NCBI GenBank assembly: GCA_943736015.1
Contig: OX031069.1
Coordinates: 21,457,235-21,521,234, forward strand
DNA: 64,000 nt
Source of the DNA: Tridacna crocea
Taxonomy: Eukaryota > Mollusca > Bivalvia > Cardiida > Cardiidae
Direction of reading: 5' to 3'
Shown here: piece after piece, positions 21,027 to 33,000 of the stretch
How the letters are laid out: every line of letters starts with the position of its first letter
Position numbering within the stretch: position 1 is the stretch's first letter
Program-made: the position numbers and the translations under genes
Notes under the pieces: generated by a model
What the model saw: only the letters and a program-made list of their open reading frames with translations
Database searches by the model: none
What the model was told of the DNA's origin: nothing

Positions 21027-24000
21027 GTGAGTTGGTTCAAGCTTACCCTAGCACTGTCGTAATGTCTCAGTTTATTTTGAGTACGTCAAGATGAAACGAA
21101 CTTTCGAGGTTTCATGGATTGAACAATTTTTAGAGTCAGGCTTCTGTTTAAAGGAAAAGAAAAAGGCCATGTCTCCTGTCATTTTATGTGAATTAAGCAA
21201 TGTAAGTCACCCTGATATGAATTCCTTAAAAGTGTTTTACGTAAATGTAGACCTATCTACCTTTAAACTTTGATCTCTAGATCTGTCTTGCATTTCACAC
21301 TTTATCCTTTTCCATGAAAGGTTTGAATAGCGCCACTGTCTTCTTTAACCCTTTACCCCATAAGGCATTTCTATGGTATCTCTAATTGACCCTAATTAAC
21401 AGCAAGGATGAAGCCATTTCTTATGTATATATGACACCTTTTCATAGTGTAGAAAATATTGTGGCAAAAGGTGAAATTGCTCGTCACGAGCAATTTCACC
21501 TTTTGCCACAATGTTTTCCAAAGACTCCTACAAGCAATGCGTAGAAATGAGTATCTAAGGAGTAAAGGGATAACTCTTTGCCAAATAACAAAATGTTAGA
21601 CTGGTCCAAATTCAAAGCAATTGAAGGCAACAAAATAAACATAACCCACAGATTGAAATTTGTTTCCATCAGGGTAGAAAACATTGTGGGAGGAGAAAAT
21701 GCTGGTTACCAGCATTTTCTCCTTTTTCCACAATGTTTTCAAAAGACTTTTGTCTTAAAGATATAGAGGATGTTTGTGTTGCTTTTTTTTGTGAAACATC
21801 GAAACTTATTTCATCTAGTGGACACCATTGGTAATATTTTCACGAGTGGCACAGCCTCTCATGAAAATATTAGCAATGGTGTTCACGAGATGAAATAAAT
21901 TTCGATCTTTCACCGGAAAAAAAATATTCTATTTATCTCGGGCTTTTAACCCTTTCTGGGAGGAGCTTTATGAAACTCCAGTGCAGTTCTTTTCCGTTAT
22001 TCCCCGTGGCGTAGCCCTCCCACATAGAAATGTATTACAATATTACGTCAAGTACAAAAAATGTAAGATAAATGACATCATTTTTACCATCTGGTCGTGA
22101 GGCTTTTACTCTTTCCATGTATTTTTGTGCTTGTGTCATTAGCTTACTTATCGGCACTCCAAATCGAACAGTGAACAACATCAATGGATATGGAGGTCTA
22201 GCAAGATGTGACAGCTCAAAGACACAAAACATTGTATGTAACCACATAGATATGGCAGAAAAAGGTGGCATCTGTGGTGAGTATATGAAAATTTCAATAA
22301 TTGGAATGGAGGCAGAAATGATACAATTTACTCTCCACTTATCTTACCGTTAACCCATTACCACACAATCCCTACTTTTGATGCCCTTGAGAAAGAAGCC
22401 TTTAGAAAACATTGTAGGAAAAGGAGAAAATGCTGGTAACCAGCATTTTGTCCTTTTCCCACAATGTTTTCTACCCTTCACAAAACAAATTTCAAATTTT
22501 CAGTCACTTTTATTTTGTTGTCTGCAAATGCTTTCGATTTGGACAAATCTAAAATTCTGTCGTTTGGTAATGACTTAAACTGCCAAACCTGGATTTAATT
22601 GCTTTCATAGACAATGTAGATAGTAAGAAGACTTTTGAAATAGCTGTGAGAAAAGAAAAAATTCTTTTAACCAGCATTTTCTTCTTTTTCAACAATGTTT
22701 TATACCCTTACAAATACAAGTTCTTGAAGTTCTGTCACAACAAATTTGTTTTATGCAAATGCTATCAAGTCATTTGAAACTGAAATTTCTTTGTCTGTTA
22801 ACCCTTTACTCCATAGATACTCATTTTGACACATCAACAACAGACAGTTTTTGAAAACATTGTGGGAAAAGGAGAAATTGCTCATAACGAGCAATTTGTC
22901 CTTTTCCCGCAATGTTTTTCACACTATCAGATAATTGTTTCCCCATTTGTCCATGTTTTTGAAATCATATGTTTATTTGCTACTGAATTGAAGTAGCCCA
23001 AAATTGGCATGAGGTAAAGGGTTAAGTAGTTTAATAGTAATCACGAATGGCGGTCAAAAGCCCCTCCGGTCATTATCCCCTACCCCCAAAACAGGTATGG
23101 CGGTCAAAAGCCCCTTCGCAATTTTGCAAGGGCGGTCAATATCCCCTTCATCAAATTTCAAAGGCGGTCAAAAGCCCCTACACAATTTTGCAAGGGCGGT
23201 CATCATCCCCTTCATCCAATCTTAAATCACCAAATCTAGATCCACTTCGGATGACTTCACAAATTCAGAAATTGTATAGAACTTATTGAATATTCTACAA
23301 ATGTTTTATTTCAAAGCGTTTATCAGATTTCAGGTCTACGGAGGGGATATTGTCGGCATGGAAATCATTCATAGGGACTATTGTCTGCTACTGATATGCT
23401 AGCGTTTTCCGTTGTGATTTCTAACGAAATAATCTCATTGTCTTACCTGTGCATGCTTCCCTATCCCCCTCTTTTTTCCTTGCTCCATGGTGATTTACTC
23501 ATTAAAATTGTTTCCTGTTGGTCTTATGCATTCAACATGTAAACTTATGATGACTCTACATCATAACAGGTAATTATCTTAATCCGTCCTCAGTTTATCT
23601 CATCTATTTCAATAGATGTAAAATCAACACCTTTTTAAGAAAATAAATGACCACCTTAATCAAAGTATATAAACTTTCTATATATCCGTAATTAAAATTA
23701 CATATAAAGCTATAGACAGACGGATTTACATTTCACTCGGAAAAAATGGAATTCATTGAAACAGCTTGTGGTTCAAGGAAACTTTGCTATGATGCTCAGT
23801 GGTAAAGGAATGTAGGACGTTTTGGCCAGCTAAATGTACAAAGTAGGATGTTTTGGCCACATGCTTTTTATCAGCAGATTTTTTTATGCAGAAAAGCATA
23901 ATCAGTTCATTTCATGTTATTCTTGCTTTCAAAAAAAACCTCTTAGCCAAAACATAATACAACTTTGATTTGCAATCTTCTATAGCAAACTAGTTTATTT

Positions 24001-27000
24001 CAAAATATTGTGGCAACTAGAAATTTTAAGTAATTATTAAATTATTATTAATTAACAGAGATGGTATTTATCAATTAAAGTAATCATCAAATAAGTTTTG
24101 TCCTTAATTGAGTTTAGACCATATTTAATGGGATAAAAATTCACAAAATTAACATATGGCCAAAACTTCCTACTTTGTACATTCAGCTGGTTAAAATGTC
24201 CATGGCCAAAACGTTCTGGCCAAAATGTCCTGGCCAAAACATCCGTCCACCGCGGTAAAGTGTAGGACTCGTTACCTGGAGGCTCGGGGTACTAGTCTCG
24301 AGTCCTGATTCCAAGAGCTATAATTTATAGAATCCCTTTGGAACATGTTGGTCTGTTTTTGCAAGCCCAGCTGTGGTAGCTCAGTCAGTAGCATACATGA
24401 CTTTGGTATCGGGTGTTGCTGGTTCAATGTCAATTCCTTTCTGAGGATTGATGATATTCACTGCGATAGGATTCATAACTGTCACCGCTGACCATTGACA
24501 CTTAAATAGTTATGTGAGAAAGCAACCAGTGGCTTGGGAAAAAAGCACACAGGGAAAGAATTGATAGGTACACTGGCAGCCACGATATAAGTCAAATAAT
24601 GTTGAAAATGGCGTTAAACAGCATACAAGTAATCAACAATCACCAAATCTAGATCCACATCAGATGATTTCACAAATTCAGAATCTGTATAGAACTTATT
24701 GTAAATTCTACAAGTGTTCTATTTCAAAGCGATTATCAGACTTTAGGTCTACGGAGGGGATATTGTCGGCATGGTTACCATTCATAGGGACTATTGTCTG
24801 CTACTGATAAAGGGGGTTTTGACCGCCTTCATAATTTGATGAAGGGGATGATGACCGCCCTTGCGAAATCGCGAAGGGGCTTTTGACCGCCTTTAAAATT
24901 TGATGAAGGGGATTATGACCGCCCTTTCAAAATTGCGAAGGGGCTTTTGACCGCCTTACACTTTTGGGGGTAGGGGATAATGACCGGAGGGGCTTTTGAC
25001 CGTTTACCAGTAATCGCAGCTTAGGGTTGGAACCCACATAGTGTAATCTTGTTGTAACTGGACCGGCTAGAAGCAGCAACATGAAAAATCGGTAATGTTT
25101 GCAAGTGCTCATAAAGGTTCAGCACCAGTACAGCCAAGTCTTTTCTCTAACTTCATTTACTGTGTAACTAATGGCCAAGTTTTACAAACATTGAAACTCA
25201 TTTGTAAAGGACAAGTTCAATGTGGCTAAACTACTGGCTAAATTAGTGGTCTGTCGGTGGTCGTGAGATAGAATGTCGACCTCATAACCTAAATGTCCTG
25301 AGTTCGAAACCCTGGAGTGGGTGCCAACTTTGGGATTTTTCATTGGCCCACACATTCAGCGCGAGTACTGGTGTAGTTCCCAGGAAGCAGAATCAAGAGA
25401 GATTAGTATAATTTGTAAGAACTTGTTTCTCAATCAATGTAGAATAAAGATGTTTAAACTAAGTTACTGGGATTTGAGAGTAGAATATATTTTTGTATAA
25501 GGGAAAAATTAATGCTTCTTAAAGGTGGCCCTTCAGATTTTGGGACGAAAATTTTACAAAAGTGCAAAAAAAAAAAATCATCCTTATACTCCCATAGCCT
25601 TTTTATTTGCATTCATAAAACCCCAGTAGTAGAAAACCATCCAATAACATGAGAAATTAGAGATTTATCACGGACCAGGTTTACACCAACGGTAGACACG
25701 TTCTATTTTTAGATTAACAATGCTCTCATTTGAATACAGGAAAATACAGACAATGTTCAAACATCCGTCTGAAAAAGACATTATGGAAAATAATTATTAC
25801 ATGTTTACTATGTAATTGAATTTAAGCATTATTAGTCACATGCCAGTCATTTGACATTCCCACAATGCTTTATTGATTTTTGGCACGAAATCTAAAAATA
25901 GCTTAAGAAGCTTCGTAGCCTTTTAAGGGAATACCATAAAAATTTTTTTTTTTGTAATTTTATGGTTCTTAATTATTGATGATTTGTATTATTTTTTCAT
26001 ATAAATTTCAATGATATATATTTTTTTTAATTTGGTGTGATGTGAAAATTCTAAATACCCACCTTAAATGGCATTTTCTCCCACAGTGTTTTCAAAAGCT
26101 CTCGTCTGTGGACTCATGAAACTCATGGTGTAAGGTAAATGGTTTATACATAAGCAGGTAAAAAATACAAGTTGAAGTATTTAACTCTTTACCAAACGAC
26201 AAACTTTTAGACTATTGAAAGCACTTGCAGATAGCAAAATAAACTTAACTCAAAAAATGAAATTTGTTTCCAGCAGGGTAGAAAACATTGTGGGAAAAGG
26301 AGAAAATGCTGGTAACCAGCATTTTCTCCTTTTCCCACAATCTTTTCAAAAGGCTTCTATCTCAGGGTGGTAAAACCAGGGATTGTTTGGTAAAGGGTTA
26401 AGCAGAAGAAAGCGGAAATGGTGAATAGTTGATAACATTATGTTTTTAGGTGTACAAACGTACTAATACAGTATAAAGTCTGATATTGAAGTTTCTACTT
26501 GAGAAATAATCGTCTTCTTATCATGGTTTATCATTCAATAAACCACAGTTGTGAGTTATGAGGCACAATAAATAATCCATGAGGGCAATAGCCCAAGTGG
26601 TTTATTTATTGCACCTCATAACTCACATGGTTTATTGAAAGATAAACCACAATAGAAAGAAGATTATTTCGATTCTAACATGGCTAATTCTTAATGAAAG
26701 GAAAACAAGTTCAAACTTAGAGTAAAAACGTGGATGAAGATTATGTTCCATTGAATAACTCACTCATTGAATGACGTCATTTGATACAGAATGACGTCAC
26801 TCTACGTGGATTGTCGCAGATTTTACCATGCTTTCCTTGTACTGTGTTTATAGAGCCGAATTCGCGTGTCATGTTAGAATTTCTATTATGCACCAGTACT
26901 GAATGATACATGACAACAGCTCATTCATGACACCAAAATATGTAATTCTTGACATCATCGTGGCACTGAACATTGCAAAACATTGCAAAGTTAGTCGATC

Positions 27001-30000
27001 TACAGTTAGAAATTGTTAGAAATTTAATATGCTGAGAGTTGAAAACTGAAAATTAGATAATTCTTACCTAGTAAACTGGCAAAAAGCCACTCAGAACTTG
27101 CCAATATTCATGAAAACAACTAATGTCGAATTATCAAAATATATCAAACTACTCACCACATACTTTCTTTAATTGAAATCTAGCAAAATGAACTTTAAAA
27201 GTCATTTACATGTACTTATCTTTTTACCAGAGGCCAAAATTTACAATTTGTCCAAACTGAAAATATTTGGAGATGACATGAACTCTAGCTAAAAATATAG
27301 TATTTGTAACAGAAAGGGTGGAAATCATAGTGGCAAAAGGAGAAAATGCTCAGGTTACCAGCATTACCTCCTTTTCGCAAATATTTTTAAACATGTCATC
27401 CCATTTCCCAGGATCTTTTAATTCTTTACCACATAATCCCGACTTTAAACGACACTGAGAAAGAAGCCTTTTGAAAATGCTGTGGGAAAAGGAGAAAATG
27501 CTGGTAACCAGCATTTTCTCCTTTTCCCACAGTGTTTTCTATCCTTTGCAAACCAAATTTTGATTTCTCAGTCACCTTCATTATGTCGTCTGCAAATGCT
27601 TTCAGTTTGGACCAGTGTAAAATTTTCTCAGGTGGTAAAGACGTTAAGTCGTAGTTGTGCTGTAAAATATTATATTTGTTCAGGCAAAGTGTGACAAAAA
27701 TGCTAAACAATCATATTTTTTAGGACTGTTGTATGGAAAAGGAGATACATGATCCTTTTTCTCTTGTATATGAGGCATGATCTATATATTTATCAAAAAT
27801 AACAATTGAAATTTTTCAGAGAAACTTAAAGGGGACTCAAAATTGAATCGAAGTGACTGTGAACAAGATCAAAGACTAGGTGCTACCATTGCCATCAACC
27901 ACAACTTTCAAAAGCATGTGCACAGCACCAGTACCTTACCAATGGTTACGGTAAGAATGTTTGTTTTCCTTCATTTTAGAGTGTTACGGGAGATCACTCC
28001 TTTCTTACTGCATAACTTTTCTGTATAAAATCAATACCTGACAACTGCGTCAGAGAGAATTCTCTTTGGCTCAGTGGTTATGGTATTGGTCTTTTACCAC
28101 ATGGGAAAGTTTTAGACCGGTCTAAATTGAAAGCACTTGCAGACGACAAAATAAATGTGACAGAAAAATTGAAATATGGTTTGGGAAGGATAGAAAACAT
28201 TGTGGGAAAAGGAGAAAATGCTGGTTACCAGCATTTTCTCCTTTTCCCACAATGTTTTCAAAAGGCTTTTTTCTCAGGGTCGTTAAAAGTCGGGATTTTA
28301 TGGTAAAGAGTTAAACCTCGAAAAAGGAGGATAATTGCCCTTCATGGGTTCGAGTTCCGCCAGAGGTGGATTGTATTTCAGCTATGCATCTGTTCATTTG
28401 TTTCATTGTTATGGATTTTGTTTGTAAGATGCGGTCTCGTGTGAGATTGGCATTTGAGCCTAATAAGGCTTTGAGTCATCAATTTAATGATGACTTTAAG
28501 AAGGGGTGTGTTATGGGAGATCACTCCTTCCTTACTGCATAACTTTCCCCATCTTCGCAAGCCAAGGCTGACGATTCACTACGCTACTCTACCCTTGGCG
28601 GATCGAGCTTGATTTTTACATTCACCTGATACGCTTTTTCATTGGATGCAGCCAGCTCTAACTACAACAAATGTAATCACTCGTAGCATTTCATCTTTGA
28701 TAAAAATAGAACAAGGTCGCTACCTTCATAATAAAAGGTAAACATGGAAACCCACGTGGATGTCTGCTTATCTCTTCATGTGTATTCATGAGCGGTTTGT
28801 AAAACGATATTTCATTTGCTTTTAGAAATATGATGTAAAGGGGGGTAATAACCAGCGTCCAATAGAGGGCGCATTGCAGGAATCTCCAAATTGGGCTCAA
28901 TCAGCCAAGGTAAGATCCATGTAGTGATCATAACCTTGGCTCGCGAAGATGAACTTTCCCTTATAAAATCAATACCTGACAACTACGTCAGAGAGAATTC
29001 TCTTTGGCTCAGTGGTTATGGTATTGGTCTTTTAAACCTAAAAAAAGGTGGATATATGCCCTTTATGGGTTTGAGTTCAGCCAGAGGCAGATTGTATTTC
29101 AGCTATGCATTTGTTCATTTGTATCTTTGTTACAGACTTTGTTTTTAAGAGAAATTCAAGAGGCAACCAGTATTTTTTAACCCTTCTTACTTAACCCATT
29201 ACCACAAAGTCCCTACTTTTGATGGCCCTGAGAAAGCAGTTTTTAGAAAACATTGTGGGAAAAGGAGAAAATGCTGGTAACCAGCATTTTCTCTTTTTCC
29301 CACAGTGTTTTTTACTCTTGACAAAACAAATTTCAAATTTTCACTCTGTTTTATTTTGTCATCTGCAAATGCTTTTGATTTGGACGAGTCTAAAATTTTG
29401 TCGTTTGGTAATGAGTTAAAGTACTGAACAGAGAGTAAATATAAATATATACTCCAATAGAATTCGCACCCCCCATTCCATACTCCATATTAAATTTGAA
29501 CCAGGAAGTAGATCTTCTTAGTATGTAGAATATAGAATTGGTCATTTTCTTAGCCAAATATGGGGGTGGTCTTAAACACCACAGACTACCACAGACCAAT
29601 ACAGACCTTACCAGAGACCACCACAGATGCCCATACAGACTGTCAAAGATCCACAGAAATAAATCTCAATGTTTAAACTTTAGATAAAAACATGTGAATA
29701 AATTTGAATTATTTCAAATAGAGTATAAAACATCTTGGCGAGCCAAGTTTACGATCACTATGTGGATCTTACACAATGTTTTCTACCCTTCACAAAACAA
29801 ATTTCAAATTTTTATACGCCCGAAGGGTCGTATTATGTTATACCCCCAGTCGTCCGTCCGTCTGTCTGTCCGGCCTCACGAGCCCGACATTGTGGGGTTA
29901 GGGGTCATTTGTCCATTTAGTCTCTATGGAGTTCCTTCCGTCCATCTGGTAGGTTAGGGGTTAGGGTTAGGGTTAGGTTTGTAGGGTTAGGGTTTGTGGG

Positions 30001-33000
30001 GTTAGGGTTAGCTTGTGGGGTTAACTTTGTGGGGTTATTTGGGTGTATTGAATAAAGAGCAATTCGACCTCACAAGGTCCGTCCTGTAAGACTGTCTGTC
30101 CGTCCGTCCGTCCGTCCGTCCATCCGTTAGCAATTTCTTGTGTGTGCAACGCCTCCTACAGTTTTCATTGGAATTATTTGAAACTTGCCACAATGAATCT
30201 CCATGATGTCTAGTTGTGCACCTGGGTCTTAGAATTTTGATGGCTGTTTGCGTTCTAAAATTATCTGCCCTTGATTTCTGAAAATAACCAACTTTTCACT
30301 TTAAATTTTTCTTCAGGCCTTAACCTCCATACCATAACAGGTATCAACTTGAAACTACATACACTGATAGAACACATTATGGAGAAGTGTACTGCACATG
30401 AACCATAACTCTGTGACCTTTATTTTTTTGAGTTATTGCCCTTTGTTAATTTTCACTTTTAATTTTTGTCCAGGCCTTAACTTCCATACCATAAAAGGTA
30501 TCAACTTGAAACTACATACACTGATAGAACACATTATGGAGAAGTGCAGTGCACATGAACCATAACTCTGCCCCCTTTATTTTTGAGTTATTGCCCTTTG
30601 TTAATTTTCAGTTTGAATTTTTTTCCAGGCCATAACTTCCAAACTATAAAAGCTATTAACTTGGAACTTCATACACTGATAGAACCCATTATGGAGAAGT
30701 GCATTGCCATTGAAATATAACTCTGCCACATTTATTTTTTGAGTTATTGCCCTTTGCCAATTTTTAGTTTCAATTCTTGTCCAGGCCATAACTTCCAAAC
30801 TATAAAAGGTATCAACTTGAAACTACATACACTGATAGAACACATTATGGAGAAGTGCAGTGCCCATGAACTATAACTCTGTGACCTTTATTGTTTGAGT
30901 TATTGCCCTTTGTTTATTTTTTTAGTTTTAATTTTTGTCCAGGCCATAACTTCTAAACTTTAAAACCTATCATCTTGAAACTTCAAAGACTAATAGAACA
31001 CATTATGAAGAAGTGCACTGCACAAGAACCATAACTCTGCCATCCTTCTTTTTGAGTTATTGGCCTTTGTTAGTTTTCTCTTTGAATTTTCGTCTGGGCC
31101 ATAATTTCTAAAATATAAAAGCTATGATCTTGAACCTTTCAAGACTGATAGAACACCTTGTGGAGAACAGCAATTCACAAAATTTGTAACTGTGCCACCC
31201 TTCTTTTTTTAGTTATTGCCCTTTAATATTTTTCACATATCATGCAGATTAACTACTCTTCATTCATGGCCCTTCCGTCATTTCAACTCATTTCACTGAC
31301 AAGCCCCTTTGGGCGTATATGCGCCGCTTTGCGAAGCTCTTGTTAAGTCACTTTTATTTTGTCATCTGGTAATGCTTTGAATTTGGACCATTCTAAAATA
31401 TTGTCATTTGGTAATGAGTTAACCGTTTACTCCATAGATACTCATTTCTACAGATTGCTTGTAGGAGCCTTTTGGAAAACATTGTGGCAAACGGTGAAAT
31501 TGCTCATGATGAGCAATTTCACCTTTTGCCACAATGTTTTCTACTAAATCAAAAGGTGTCATATACTCATAAGAAATGACTTCATCCTTACTGTTATTTA
31601 GGGTCAATTAGAGATACATGTACCATAGAAATGCCTTATGGGGTTAAGGGTTAAGTCATATCTACTCTATTTTCTTCAAATGCTTTCGATTCGAACACGC
31701 CTAAAATTTTGTCATCTGATAACAAGTTAAGTGTCAAACCCTTTGACCCATTTCTCAGGTATGTGCACCTGGTTGGAAGAATGTATATTTGGAGACAGAA
31801 AGCAAGCAGAACTACATGGTTGGTATGTGTCTAAAATTGAGGGATGAACTTGAGGTACTACTATGTCCAAGAAAAGATTTCGCGTAAGTGCATTTTTCTC
31901 ATCTATTTTAAAAAAAAAACATGCACTACTGTCATAGCCCTGCCGTTGTCTGCGTCTAGCAAAGTTCTTGTTGTTTCCTGATACTGCTCTTGTTACTGAA
32001 GATAAATTTAAACTGAATAAACAACTGTAGCTAAAATTTTACACAGAATGTCTTTTTTGTCATTAATATGTAGCTGAAAATTGTACGACATATACATGTG
32101 TCATTATCGAATAAAATCTCACACACAACAGGGGGAAAAAAATCCTTATCTATAAACTGTGAAATACCATTCAAAATGTGATATATAGAGGATATTTGTT
32201 TTTTTTTGGTGAAAGATCAAAATTTATTGCATCGAGTGAACACTATTGGTAATATTTCATGAGTGGTGCAGCCACAAGTGAAAATATTACAATGGTGTTC
32301 ACGAGATGAAATAAATTTCGGTCTTTCACAGAAAAAAAAACAAATATACTATTTATTTCATGCTTTTAACCCTTTCTGGTTGGAGCTTTATCAAAATCCA
32401 GTATGGTACCTTTCAGTTATTCCCTATGGCGTACCCCTCCCACATAGCAACGCATTACAATATTACGGCAAGCGCGAGATATGTAAGGTAAACGTCATAT
32501 TTGCCATCTGGTTGTCAGGCACACGCAATTAACCTAGGCAACAAGAACATGAAAATTGGTGTTTTCACTGGTGGTACCAGTGTAAGATCGAAAAATATTT
32601 TCACTGTTATTTCTCAATATCCTACTGGAAAGCATGAAATAAAATGAGCCTTGAGGTATTTCATTATTTGAGCCATTTTCTGGCAAAAGGGGGCTTAATC
32701 CATCATGCCAAGTAAGTCATCACATGATTAGGGACCCATAAAATCTGCTTAATCTAGTGAATGACTGAATCTGGAGGAAGACTGAAACTTGGACCAACAA
32801 AAAATTGAGATAACGAAAAGTTTCAGCCCAAGTCAGCCTGCGCAGGCTGACCTCTCGCAGATCTCTCTCTGTATGTGAAGCCCACACAGAGCATGGCTCA
32901 TTTGTTTTATTTTGTTTACCTTTTTTGAATCAAATGTCAAATCTTCACACATTTCTCATATCAAATGCATGTACAAGCGTCAGGAAAGTTAACACAGTAT

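Larger units (their letters stand above)
23047..25003. mobile_element. Composite terminal-inverted-repeat element with GGCGGTCAAAAGCCCC subterminal repeats
   Basis: The left terminus (GCGGTCAAAAGCCCCTCCGG, then TCATTATCCCCTACCCCC) is mirrored at the right (GGGGGTAGGGGATAATGACC, then GGAGGGGCTTTTGACCG). Both ends carry ~63-bp subterminal repeats alternating GGTCAAAAGCCCCTTCGC and GGTCATCATCCCCTTCATC. A ~172-bp body (ACCAAATCTAGATCCAC to TGTCTGCTACTGAT) occurs in direct orientation at 23225 and 24647. Between the two ends lie SINEs and another TIR element, so the unit is composite or rearranged. No coding frame is seen. Confidence 0.7.

Noticed and set aside
29948-30010. Telomere or chromosome end (TTAGGG-like)
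   Set aside because: Short, irregular, and internal to a Helentron-like element. It is an interstitial motif only.
32263-32532. 89-codon frame, and a relative at 58351
   Set aside because: Both lie in the family E repeat and differ by frame disruptions, so the frame is not conserved.
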